A DNA stretch of 64,000 nucleotides from Saprospiraceae bacterium UBA2329 (GTDB taxonomy: Bacteria > Bacteroidota > Bacteroidia > Chitinophagales > Saprospiraceae): the NCBI GenBank assembly GCA_002344975.1, contig DDUV01000053.1, positions 58,969 through 122,968 of the forward strand. The letters are read 5' to 3'. A program made the translations under genes and the position numbers. Of this stretch, positions 33,156 to 41,663 are shown piece by piece. A model generated the notes under the pieces. The model did no database searches. It was given only the letters and a program-made list of their open reading frames with translations, and was not told the origin of the DNA. The stretch's first letter is position 1, and every line of letters starts with the position of its first letter.

Positions 33156-34994
33156 TTACCAACCAATTCCATAGTCTTCCCCGTGATTGCTGGAGCCACC
33201 CTGAAACGCCCCGTGTTTCCGGTCGAAAAAGATGGCGTTGATCGGCCCGGAAGTGCGGCGCTCAAACATCAGTTGGTAGCCCATCTTCATCAATTCCCGG
33301 CGCGTCCAGTCGGGCAGCTCCTCCGAAACAGTCATCACACCGGGCCTCGAATCGTGCTTGGCAAAGGAATTGCGCATCTGGTAGCTATTGATGTTGGGCG
33401 CCTCGCAGGCTTCCTGCACATTCATATCAAACTCCACCATGTTCAGGAAAAACTGCAGCAGGTTTTGGTCTTGCGTATCGCCGCCCTGCACCGCAAAGGC
33501 CAAAAACGGCTTCCCTTCTTTCATGGCCAGACTGGGCGTGAGCGTGGCCCTCGGCCGTTTGCCCGGCTCCAATACGTTGAAGGGATTCTCTTTGGCATCC
33601 AGCACAAAACTTTGCAGACGCTGGCTCATGCCTACGCCGGTGCGGCCCGCTATCACTGCCGGAATCCAGCCGCCGCTGGGCGTAGCCGATACGATCCAGC
33701 CCTCTTTGTCGGCGGTCATTACGGTGGTGGTGCCCGCCAGAAATGACTCGCGGAAAGCCCCGTCCAAATACCCCGTCGAGGCGGAATCGGGCTGCGCATT
33801 CCAGTTTTTCAGCATATCCAAATACGGATTAGCCTCGCCCTGAAACGGATACGGGTCGCCGGGACCGACATTGGGATCGTTTTTGTCCGACAACATTTGC
33901 CGAATCCGCGCTTTGGCATATTCCTTCGACATCAGCCCCCGACGCGGCTCGGCAGGCGGAAAATACGGGTCTCCGTAGTAAAAATCGCGGTCGGCAAAAG
34001 CCATATTCATCACCTGATACAAGGTGTGGATGTAGCGCGAGGAATTGTAACCCATGCCCTTGAGGTCGAAGTTTTCGAGCATGTTCAGTGCCTGCAACAT
34101 GGCCGGCCCCTGCACCCAGGTATCGAGTTTATACACATCAATGCCTTTGTAAGTAGTCATCAGCGGCTCCTCCTGATACACTTTCCATTTGGCTAAGTCT
34201 TCCATCGTAATGAGGCCGCCCTGCTCCTGACAGCCACGCACAAATTCCCGCGCAATATCGCCTTTATAGAAGCGGTCATAGGCTGCATAAATGGCCTCCT
34301 TGCGCGATTTTTTCGCTTTAAGTGCCTGTTTTTCAGCCTCTACCATTTTGCGCAGCGTTTCCAGCAAATCGGCCTGCTTAAAAATCTCCCCCGGATGCGG
34401 CGCCTCCCGCTCCTCGCCGAGGTGGGGCAACATCACCGATTTCGAGTAGGGCCACTCCTTTATTTTGGCCTTGTTTTTTTCAATGGCATTGGCCGTTTGC
34501 GCCTCTATCGGGTAGCCCTCGGCCAACTGCATCGCCGGCGCCAGCACCTGCTCCAAGCTCATCGTACCGTACTCCGCCAACATCAGCAAGAGGCCGCCTG
34601 GAGTGCCCGGCGTCACGGCTGAAAGCGGTCCGAACTCCGGCGGGTAGTTCATGCCTTTGCCTTTAAAAAACTCCGGCGTGGCCCCCGTCGGCGCTACGCC
34701 CAAAGCATTGATCGCGATGACTTTACCCGTTTTCGGATTGTAAATCAACACCTGCGTTTCGCCGCCCCAACTCAGCACATCCCACATGGTACAAGTGGCT
34801 GCCAGCATGGCGCAAGCCGCGTCCACCGCATTGCCGCCCTGCTGAAAAATGCCCGCTCCGGCCGTAGCCGCCAGCGGTTTTCCGGTGATGGCCATCCAAT
34901 GCCGGCCGTGCAGTATAGGTTTCTGCGTGCTCTGCCCCGATATGCACAGCGCCTGCCCCAGCAACAGGCAGATAAAAAAGTGTCTGATGTTCAT
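33156..34994 (-). CDS. ggt: Gamma-glutamyltransferase
   Basis: The 612-residue precursor has a signal peptide (MNIRHFFICLLLGQALCISG), GGNAVDAACAM typical of the large subunit, and the autoprocessing site in AGTTTVMTADKEG at residues 420-432, where a Thr of the 422-424 cluster should become the N-terminal nucleophile of the small subunit. PSGGWIPAV and GGDTQDQNLLQFFLNMVEF follow as in the family. It cleaves glutathione and other gamma-glutamyl compounds in the periplasm. It is a single gene on the minus strand. The exact nucleophile among the three Thr is inferred. Confidence 0.94.
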   Translation of the reverse strand: MNIRHFFICLLLGQALCISGQSTQKPILHGRHWMAITGKPLAATAGAGIFQQGGNAVDAACAMLAATCTMWDVLSWGGETQVLIYNPKTGKVIAINALGVAPTGATPEFFKGKGMNYPPEFGPLSAVTPGTPGGLLLMLAEYGTMSLEQVLAPAMQLAEGYPIEAQTANAIEKNKAKIKEWPYSKSVMLPHLGEEREAPHPGEIFKQADLLETLRKMVEAEKQALKAKKSRKEAIYAAYDRFYKGDIAREFVRGCQEQGGLITMEDLAKWKVYQEEPLMTTYKGIDVYKLDTWVQGPAMLQALNMLENFDLKGMGYNSSRYIHTLYQVMNMAFADRDFYYGDPYFPPAEPRRGLMSKEYAKARIRQMLSDKNDPNVGPGDPYPFQGEANPYLDMLKNWNAQPDSASTGYLDGAFRESFLAGTTTVMTADKEGWIVSATPSGGWIPAVIAGRTGVGMSQRLQSFVLDAKENPFNVLEPGKRPRATLTPSLAMKEGKPFLAFAVQGGDTQDQNLLQFFLNMVEFDMNVQEACEAPNINSYQMRNSFAKHDSRPGVMTVSEELPDWTRRELMKMGYQLMFERRTSGPINAIFFDRKHGAFQGGSSNHGEDYGIGW

Positions 34995-35403
34995 TTTGCT
35001 CTTGTTTGGGCATAAAATTACACAAAAATCTTGTTCTTGATATGCCTTTTCAGGGCGTGCCGGCGCTCATATAGAAACATATAGCGCCGTCGGGTGCCTC
35101 GGTCGTCCTCCTAACGTCGTTCCTCCCTTCGGCCCCCTCACGCAACTGGCAGAGAGCTGTTAGCTTTGGCTTGTATTTATCAGGGTAAAGCTAACAGTTC
35201 TACAAGGAACGGGGCCGAAATAAAGTACACATTTTCAGAGAGCAGATGAGTCGTCTGAACGAGCAGAAAAAAGTAGCCGCAGTGGTGCTGCGGCGAGGCT
35301 TTTATGTGAAGTGCAGGCGGCTCAGATGCCTTTGAAGCGGTGTAGGTTATTCGGACCCCGTTCCCAACTTCAATCCCACAATAATTTCCCTACTTTTGCC
35401 GCC
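34995..35403. other. Non-coding gap with nested inverted repeats
   Basis: No gene is seen. Between 35110 and 35220, CTGTTAGCTTT (35157-35167) pairs with AAAGCTAACAG (35187-35197), enclosed by CGTTCC/GGAACG and TTCGGCCCC/GGGGCCGAA, so a long stem could form. GCCGCAG-TGGTG-CTGCGGC (35276-35294) followed by gaggctttt looks like a terminator. The set may be a structured RNA or a mobile-element relic. Confidence 0.5.
35391..35398 (+). promoter_or_regulatory. TAnnTTTG -7 element placed for a leaderless start
   Basis: TACTTTTG ends 5 bases before the ATG at 35404, so the transcript would begin at or within a base or two of the start codon. Confidence 0.55.
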
Positions 35404-36552
35404 ATGTCCACTACTGTTCACACCGCTTGGCTGCACACCGGAAGCAATATGGGAGACCGCGCCGAAAACCTGCGCGCAGCCTTGGCCCACATCGGCCAAT
35501 CAGCGGGGCGCGTTCTGCAATCCTCATCGGTGTATCAAACCCAAGCCTGGGGACTGACCGAGCAGCCCGATTTCCTGAATCAAGTGGTGCAAATTGCCAC
35601 AACGCTCAGCCCACAGACTTTGCTGGAGGCCGCCCTGCTCATCGAAAAAAGCATGGGCCGCGAACGCCGCGAAAAATGGGGCAGCCGCGTCATTGATATT
35701 GACATTCTTTTTTACGACGACGCGGTCTTGCACGAGGAAAATCTGCACATTCCGCACCCGCAACTGCACCTGCGCAATTTCGTACTGGCGCCGCTCTGCG
35801 AGATCGCTCCCGACTTGGTACATCCCGAACTCAACAAAAACATCCGCCAATTGCTGCTCGAAAGTCCTGACTCCTTAACCACGGAGACATATACGCCCGC
35901 CCGGCCCCGGCCGCTCCCCTACCCTTTTATCGTAGTAGAAGGCAATATCGGCGCCGGCAAAACCACCCTCTGCCAAATGCTGGCCCGCGACTACGGCAGC
36001 CGCCTCATCCTGGAGCAGTTCGCAGAGAATCCTTTTTTGCCTTATTTTTATAACAACCCCGAGCGCTACGCCTTCCCGGTAGAGTTGTTTTTTATGACCG
36101 AGCGGCACAAGCAGTTGCAGGAAGAACTCCAACAACAAAGCTTATTTGAAGAGTCCATTATAGCCGATTATTTTTTCCTCAAAACGCTGCTCTTTGCCAA
36201 AAACAACCTGCCCGAAGAGGAATACAGGCTTTTTCAGCGGCTGTTCTCGGTGCTCAATGCCGCCTTCCCCAAACCGGATTTGCTGGTGTTCCTGCATCGC
36301 CCGGTAGAGTCCTTGATACACAACATCAAAAAGCGCGGCAGAAGCTACGAACAGGACATCAGCCCCGACTACCTCCGCCAGATTCAGCAGGTCTATTTTG
36401 ACTTTTTTAAAAGCGAACCGCCTTTTCCTATCATCATCATAGATGTGGAAAATGCTGATTTTCAGAGCAATCATCATCATTACCAGCAAATATTAGACAT
36501 CATCCATCAGGAAAAACCGACGGGCATTGTGCGGCGCATGGTGAGCTTGTAG
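35404..36552 (+). CDS. folK: Fusion of HPPK (folate synthesis) and deoxynucleoside kinase
   Basis: The 382-residue protein joins two enzymes. Residues 1-155 are 6-hydroxymethyl-7,8-dihydropterin pyrophosphokinase: TGSNMGDRAENL, SSVYQTQAWGLTEQPDFLNQ-type FLNQVV, and the signature WGSRVIDIDILFYDD at about 92-106. After a Pro-rich linker (TPARPRPLPYP) residues 165-382 form a deoxynucleoside kinase with GNIGAGKTT at 180-188, ENPFLPYFYNNPERYAFPVE and lid KKRGRSYEQDISPDYL. No stop or frameshift lies between them. A stand-alone kinase paralogue occurs at 25685. The fusion would combine folate and deoxynucleotide supply in one polypeptide. Confidence 0.93.
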   Translation: MSTTVHTAWLHTGSNMGDRAENLRAALAHIGQSAGRVLQSSSVYQTQAWGLTEQPDFLNQVVQIATTLSPQTLLEAALLIEKSMGRERREKWGSRVIDIDILFYDDAVLHEENLHIPHPQLHLRNFVLAPLCEIAPDLVHPELNKNIRQLLLESPDSLTTETYTPARPRPLPYPFIVVEGNIGAGKTTLCQMLARDYGSRLILEQFAENPFLPYFYNNPERYAFPVELFFMTERHKQLQEELQQQSLFEESIIADYFFLKTLLFAKNNLPEEEYRLFQRLFSVLNAAFPKPDLLVFLHRPVESLIHNIKKRGRSYEQDISPDYLRQIQQVYFDFFKSEPPFPIIIIDVENADFQSNHHHYQQILDIIHQEKPTGIVRRMVSL

Positions 36553-36595
36553 ATGCTGAATAGTTGCCGCCATTAAACACTAAAATAAACGCATT

Positions 36596-38236
36596 ATGAT
36601 ACGCATCCCTCTTTCCAATTGCACAAAGGCCCGTTTCGTACTAGCCTGCGCAAGATATTGCCTCTTGCCGCTTCTTCTGCTTTCCTTCACCCTCCAACTC
36701 CCGGCTCAGCCTGCCGCCCGAAAGAAAAAAGAAGCGCCCGCCGTTGCAGCGCAAAGCCTGCCGCAGCAGATCGCCGCGTTGGACGCTTACATCGCCAAAG
36801 CCCGCGACGACTGGAAAGTACCCGGCCTCGCCGTCGCCATCGTGCAGGGCGATAAAGTGCTGCTCAGCAAGGGCTACGGCGTGTTGGAAGCCGGCTCCTC
36901 CAATCCTGTGGACGAGCACAGCCTGTTTGCCATAGCCTCCAATTCCAAAGCCTTCACCAGCGCTGCATTGGCCATGCTGGTGGACGAAGGCAAACTCCAA
37001 TGGGATGACCGCGTCTCCCAATACCTGCCCTGGTTTCGCCTCCGCGATCCCTGGGCTTCCGCCGACATCCGCGTGCGCGACCTGCTCTGCCATCGCAGCG
37101 GACTCGGCACGTTCAGCGGCGATTTGCTCTGGTGGGGCACGCCCTATTCCGCCCGCGAAGTGCTGGAACGCGCCGCCCTGCTGGAACCCGCCGTCCCCTT
37201 CCGCGCCAAATACGAGTACTCCAACCTCATGTTCATCGCCGCCGGAGAGGTCATTCGCGCCGTGAGCGGCCTCAGTTGGGAGCAGTTCACAGCCCAGCGC
37301 ATTTTCAGTCCGCTGGGCATGAACCGGAGCGTCACCTCCACACGGGAATTGCCGGCCAAAGGCAACGTGGCCACTCCGCACAAAACCTATTCCGACCGCA
37401 GTCAGCCCATTGAATGGATGAACTGGGACGTGATGGGCGCTGCCGGCGGCGTCATTTCCAGCGTGTCCGACATGTCGAAGTGGATGCAATGCCAATTAGC
37501 GCAGGGCGCCAACCCTCCCGGCGCCAAAGCATTGTTTACGCAGGCCCGCAGCCGCGAGATGTGGGAAGCGCACACGCCGATTCCCGTATCGGAAGGTTCT
37601 CGGCGGCGGTTTCCCAGCACACATTTTCGGGCGTATGGGCTTGGCTGGTCGCTGTCCGACTATCTGGGCTACAAATTGGTGGGGCACGGCGGCGGCTACG
37701 ACGGCATGTACTCGCAGGTGCTCATGGCGCCCGAAAAAGGACTTGGCGTGGTGGTCCTCACCAACAGCATGACAGGTATAGGATCGGCCATTACTTATAA
37801 GGTGATGGATACTTTTCTGGGGGGCGCCGGGCGCGACTGGAGCAGCGAAATGTTGCCGGGCGCTATGGCCAGTCAACAGGCGTTTGAGCGGCGCATTCGG
37901 GAAACCATAACACCGGTTGCCACAGGTACGCACCCCAGCCAAGAGCCGTCCGCATATACCGGCTTGTTCCGCTGCCCGATGTACGGCGATGCCCGCGTGG
38001 AGTTGGAAAATGGAAAATTGGTGCTGCGATTGTTGCCTTACCCCGATCTCGTGGCCGATCTCGCGCATTTGCACTACGATACCTACGAAGTGCGCTGGCG
38101 CAAGGATTTTGCCTGGTTTGGAAGCGGTACCGCACAGTTTATTCCTGATTCCAAAGGCCGTTTTGTCCGTATTGCTCTGGACATTCCCAACGACGACCTC
38201 TGGTTTTATGAACTCAAGCTGGAGCGCGTGGAGTAG
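36596..38236 (+). CDS. Periplasmic serine hydrolase (class C beta-lactamase/esterase family)
   Basis: The 546-residue protein has a signal peptide ending LQLPAQP, the S115-NS-K118 nucleophile motif, Y208-S-N as the second motif and HGGG at 364-367 for the KTG position. A C-terminal domain of about 110 residues (YTGLFRCPMYGDARVELENG) resembles DUF3471. Such proteins include esterases and D-peptidases; true beta-lactamase activity is not implied. Its 3' end lies one base from the convergent response-regulator gene, leaving no room for a terminator. Confidence 0.9.
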   Translation: MIRIPLSNCTKARFVLACARYCLLPLLLLSFTLQLPAQPAARKKKEAPAVAAQSLPQQIAALDAYIAKARDDWKVPGLAVAIVQGDKVLLSKGYGVLEAGSSNPVDEHSLFAIASNSKAFTSAALAMLVDEGKLQWDDRVSQYLPWFRLRDPWASADIRVRDLLCHRSGLGTFSGDLLWWGTPYSAREVLERAALLEPAVPFRAKYEYSNLMFIAAGEVIRAVSGLSWEQFTAQRIFSPLGMNRSVTSTRELPAKGNVATPHKTYSDRSQPIEWMNWDVMGAAGGVISSVSDMSKWMQCQLAQGANPPGAKALFTQARSREMWEAHTPIPVSEGSRRRFPSTHFRAYGLGWSLSDYLGYKLVGHGGGYDGMYSQVLMAPEKGLGVVVLTNSMTGIGSAITYKVMDTFLGGAGRDWSSEMLPGAMASQQAFERRIRETITPVATGTHPSQEPSAYTGLFRCPMYGDARVELENGKLVLRLLPYPDLVADLAHLHYDTYEVRWRKDFAWFGSGTAQFIPDSKGRFVRIALDIPNDDLWFYELKLERVE

Positions 38237-38237
38237 A

Positions 38238-38933
38238 TCAAATCCAGCCCCGTTTTTTGCCGGCTTCTACGGCTGCGGTTTTGTTGTGTACCTGCAATTT
38301 GCGGTAGATGTTTTCTATGTGTTTGCGCACCGTTCCCGTACTGATGTTCAGATTGGCCGCCACCTGATCGTAGCGCAGCCCCTTGCTGAGTTGTTCCAGA
38401 ATTTCCAATTCGCGTTCGCTCAGTTCGGTCGCAGGGTCCGTTTGTTGGGGTTGCACAGGAGTGCGGCGCAGCATGGCCAATGATTTGCGCGCTATGGCCG
38501 GCGACATGGGCGCGCCGCCGCTCATCACTTCCTGCAAAGCCCGGTGCAGCACTTCGGGCGCCTCGTCTTTGAGCAGATAGCCGTCGGCGCCCGCTAATAT
38601 GGCATTGAAAATATTTTCCTCGTCGTCAAAAACCGTAGCCATCACCACCTTCACCTGCGGGTGCTGCGCCTTGAGCGCCTCCGTAGCGCCGATGCCGTCC
38701 AGCACGGGCATTTGTATATCCATCAGCACCACGTCGGGCAGGCTCGGCAATGCCGCCAATTGGTCGAGCAATACCCGGCCGTTTCCCGCCACGCCCGTCA
38801 CCCGAAAATCAGGTACAAGCTCCAGATGATCCCGCAGCATTTGCGCCAAACGCGGCTGATCTTCAGCAATATGTATATGCAGCAGTCGCAATGCTATTGA
38901 TTTTTTATTGAATCGAACTCTTTCACCCGCCAA
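38238..38933 (-). CDS. NarL/LuxR-type response regulator
   Basis: The 231-residue protein has a receiver domain with the phosphorylation site D72 in VVLMDIQMPVLDGI, the conserved K in LLKDEAP, and a C-terminal LuxR-type helix-turn-helix (LSERELEILEQLSKGLRYDQ, STGTVRKHIENIYRKL). No histidine kinase lies next to it. The first 15 residues are not conserved, so a start nearer LRLLHIHIAEDQ (TTG) is possible. Confidence 0.93.
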   Translation of the reverse strand: MAGERVRFNKKSIALRLLHIHIAEDQPRLAQMLRDHLELVPDFRVTGVAGNGRVLLDQLAALPSLPDVVLMDIQMPVLDGIGATEALKAQHPQVKVVMATVFDDEENIFNAILAGADGYLLKDEAPEVLHRALQEVMSGGAPMSPAIARKSLAMLRRTPVQPQQTDPATELSERELEILEQLSKGLRYDQVAANLNISTGTVRKHIENIYRKLQVHNKTAAVEAGKKRGWI

Positions 38934-38977
38934 AGCCTTGGCGTCGGCGGCTCACCCACTCACCCACTCACCCCTGC

Positions 38978-40747
38978 TCAATTCCCTCTCCCAAAATTCA
39001 GTCCCAGCGTCATCCCCATGCGAATGGTAGCCCCGAAGAATTTGTCCCTTCTGTGTTCCAAAAGCGGATTGGCGATGGTAAAAGCCTCCCGGTCTATATC
39101 GCTGCCGTCGTCAAAAATGTTGTAGTTGGCCCCGAATCCCATGTAGAGGTCCGCTCCGAATCCCTTGGCCAAAGGCATGGCTCCAAACTGCACCAACAAC
39201 GAATACTGTTTTACACCGGGCTGAAATACCTCGTTGCGCACCGCGCCGGTCAGATCATTGGTCACCGGTACGATCATGGATTCAAAATTCTTCTCCGCAT
39301 ACCCCAGCATCACGCCCGTGTAAACACCTTTGTCCATCATAAATTTGGGCATAAAGTGCGCCTTGAATCCGTCCCAGCGGGAAATGTTGTCCTGATCGGC
39401 ATCGTCAACTTCTCGTATCCAAAGGTCAAAAATATTTTCTTTATTCTGATTTACAATCATATACGAAAACTCCAGCGCCGTTTTCGGGAAGGCAAAATTC
39501 ACCACAGCACCGTAGTCTCTTTTCGGATTGGTATTGATGAGCGGAAACACATTAGCGCCCACAAAGAGATTAAATCCGCCGCTGCCGCCTCGGCGTTGCG
39601 CCTGCTCCGCCTTCTTGGCTGCCCGTGCGCGATCTGCCTCACACTGTCCGGCCTTTTTCAGGTATTCGGCCTGCAGGTTGGGCTTCAACCACACGCGGTA
39701 CATTTCGGCCACGGCGCGCAAGCCTTCGCAATCACTCAACCCGGTCAGTTGCGCCACGCGGTCGGCTGCCGACTGCCCCACAAACTCCGAGCGCTGACGG
39801 TCTATCACCAGCGTAGTCTGGGCATAAGCTGCCGCCGCCTGATGCCGGCTTTTGTCGGTACCGGCGTAGTTATTGCGGTAAGCAGCCTCGTACAACTGGA
39901 GCACTTTGGTACTTTTTGCTTCGTATTTGCCGGCTACCGGAGCGGCTTCCGCACACCGATTCACCGTCGTCGGATTGGCATTTTGTTGCACATTCGCCAG
40001 CAGCAGGTTCATGCCGCGCAGCACCTTGGGGTAGTTGTATTCGACCACTGTCTTTTTATTCTCTTCCGGCAGTGCGTCGTACAGCAGGATGCTTTTTAAT
40101 GCCAGTTCTTCCAATTCCGCACCCGGAATCAGCAGGTTGTTTTTTACGTTGATATCCAGCAGTTTATTCGCAGCTATGTACCGCAGCCAATCGCTGCTGT
40201 TGGGGTGTGCCAGCGCTATTTTCGATACCCGAACGGCGTCTTCGTAATACCCCAGATTGTACAATACCTCTCCAAAACCAGTGTAATATTCGGCCTGCGT
40301 GGGCGCAAAATTATCCCAGTTGATGATATAATTCTTTCCGGTGAAGACATATCGCAACGGAAAATCCGAACTTTTCAGCGCCGTAAACTCCCGCTCTATG
40401 GCGCGCATCACATCCAATGACTGCCGGTTTTCGCCCTTCATGCCCAGCACAAACGAGTACTGATATTGAAAATTCACCCTGAAATACCGGGCCGTTTTGA
40501 TCTCATCCGAATTGCCCTCCCGAATCACCTGATCCAGCATGGCCACACCTTTGTCCATGCGAGTTTTGCAGTCGGTCACATTCGCATCAGTGATGGTTTT
40601 GGGGTTCAGCCCCGCCACATAAGTCTTCAGGGCATTGTAGTCCGTCACCGCCTTTTCCAGCGTCTCTGCCGGCGTCTGAGCCAAGACCGTTGCCGTAGCG
40701 GCACTGGCAAAAAATACCAGGATAAGGAATAAATATTTCATGGTCAT
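38978..40747 (-). CDS. Secreted TPR-like protein with outer-membrane-like C-terminus
   Basis: The product (589 residues from ATG at 40747, or 587 from 40741) has a signal peptide (KYLFLILVFFASAATATVLA), a helical middle with TPR-like segments (ALKTYVAGLNPKTITDANVT, FGEVLYNLGYYEDAVRVSKI) and, after a basic linker RRGGSGGFNLFVGANVFPL near residue 400, strands ending FGATIRMGMTLGLNFGRGN, like a small beta-barrel. I do not recognise the family. It follows a lipoprotein gene on the same strand, 54 bases apart, probably one operon. Confidence 0.7.
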   Translation of the reverse strand: MTMKYLFLILVFFASAATATVLAQTPAETLEKAVTDYNALKTYVAGLNPKTITDANVTDCKTRMDKGVAMLDQVIREGNSDEIKTARYFRVNFQYQYSFVLGMKGENRQSLDVMRAIEREFTALKSSDFPLRYVFTGKNYIINWDNFAPTQAEYYTGFGEVLYNLGYYEDAVRVSKIALAHPNSSDWLRYIAANKLLDINVKNNLLIPGAELEELALKSILLYDALPEENKKTVVEYNYPKVLRGMNLLLANVQQNANPTTVNRCAEAAPVAGKYEAKSTKVLQLYEAAYRNNYAGTDKSRHQAAAAYAQTTLVIDRQRSEFVGQSAADRVAQLTGLSDCEGLRAVAEMYRVWLKPNLQAEYLKKAGQCEADRARAAKKAEQAQRRGGSGGFNLFVGANVFPLINTNPKRDYGAVVNFAFPKTALEFSYMIVNQNKENIFDLWIREVDDADQDNISRWDGFKAHFMPKFMMDKGVYTGVMLGYAEKNFESMIVPVTNDLTGAVRNEVFQPGVKQYSLLVQFGAMPLAKGFGADLYMGFGANYNIFDDGSDIDREAFTIANPLLEHRRDKFFGATIRMGMTLGLNFGRGN

Positions 40748-40801
40748 TATGCTTTTGCGCGGGATGCTTTTAATTGACAATCAGATCATTAGTATCTCTC
40801 A

Positions 40802-41308
40802 TTAATTTTTCGTGTACTCCATTCGGCTCGACAGGCACTCCGGATTCTTCAACGACGCGCTCACCTCCTTGCGCAGGGCTTCCGAACTCGTCACGGCATC
40901 TACGCCGCCCACCAGCAGGCCCATATCCTGTATGACCAGCATGCCACCCTCAAAATGATAATGATAGTGGTAATATTTTTCCTCCCCACTTTCTATTGGC
41001 TTGGCTATCAGGAATGTACGCCCGTCCAACCGCGTTACATGACCTACGAATTTAAAATCGTCCAGCATGTACATTTCCGAGGTTTCCTTCACTTCAATGG
41101 AGTAAGAATAGTCGTCTTTTTTCTTCACCGTTACTTCCAGTATTTCTGCCTCCAGTGTGTTGGCCGACCAATCGCCGATCAGCGTGGGGTCTATCTTGTC
41201 AGGTTGCTCCGTCAGAGGGAAATCCAGCCCGGTAGGGCAGCCGAACAGGCTCAGGGAGAGCGCAGCGATCAACGCAAAGCGCAACGCAGGAAGCAATTGT
41301 TTTCTCAT
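40802..41308 (-). CDS. Lipoprotein of unknown function
   Basis: The 168-residue product has a signal peptide with lipobox SLFGC at residues 20-24 and a mature part with strands (LIGDWSANTLEAEILEVTVK, YSYSIEVKETSEMYMLDDF, RTFLIAKPIESGEEKYYHYH), perhaps lipocalin-like. It lies upstream of the TPR-like envelope gene and may act with it. No family recognised. Confidence 0.72.
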   Translation of the reverse strand: MRKQLLPALRFALIAALSLSLFGCPTGLDFPLTEQPDKIDPTLIGDWSANTLEAEILEVTVKKKDDYSYSIEVKETSEMYMLDDFKFVGHVTRLDGRTFLIAKPIESGEEKYYHYHYHFEGGMLVIQDMGLLVGGVDAVTSSEALRKEVSASLKNPECLSSRMEYTKN

Positions 41309-41663
41309 GTCGTATTTTTGGCTTTCTGTTTAAAAAAAAATCAGTGTTTTGGGGGCGGCCGCCCGCTCTACCAAGCTCCCCCGGCCCCTCCAAAGGAGGA
41401 GAGAAAGCGGGCTGCGGGCGCCGCCTGCCTGCCGGTAGGCATGGGGCCATCGGCTACAAATGCCCTCCTCAGGTCGGTCATTCCGCCTCTGTCCCTGCCG
41501 CGGCGGAGGTGCGAACCACTGCCGTCGTGTACGGGGAACGGTTGTACACGACAGACAATGATCCGATTGGTTTGTGTTGGTATTTTCTAAAATTGAGCGC
41601 AAGATGGAGGCTTTCTCTTTGCCCGACAATACGATGAATTGCGTATTTGTTGTGGCCCTTTGC
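41309..41663. other. Non-coding gap with GC-rich palindromes
   Basis: No gene is seen. Short hairpins include CCTCC-AAA-GGAGG near 41393 and GTCGTGTAC (41524-41532) with GTACACGAC (41544-41552). The GC-rich first half (ccccggcccctccaaaggaggag) looks like another class of dispersed palindromic repeat. Nothing suggests a protein. Confidence 0.5.

Noticed and set aside
38951..38974. Tandem ctcaccca repeats as a regulatory array
   Set aside because: Only three 8-base units between two genes, with no further structure; a simple slippage repeat is enough.
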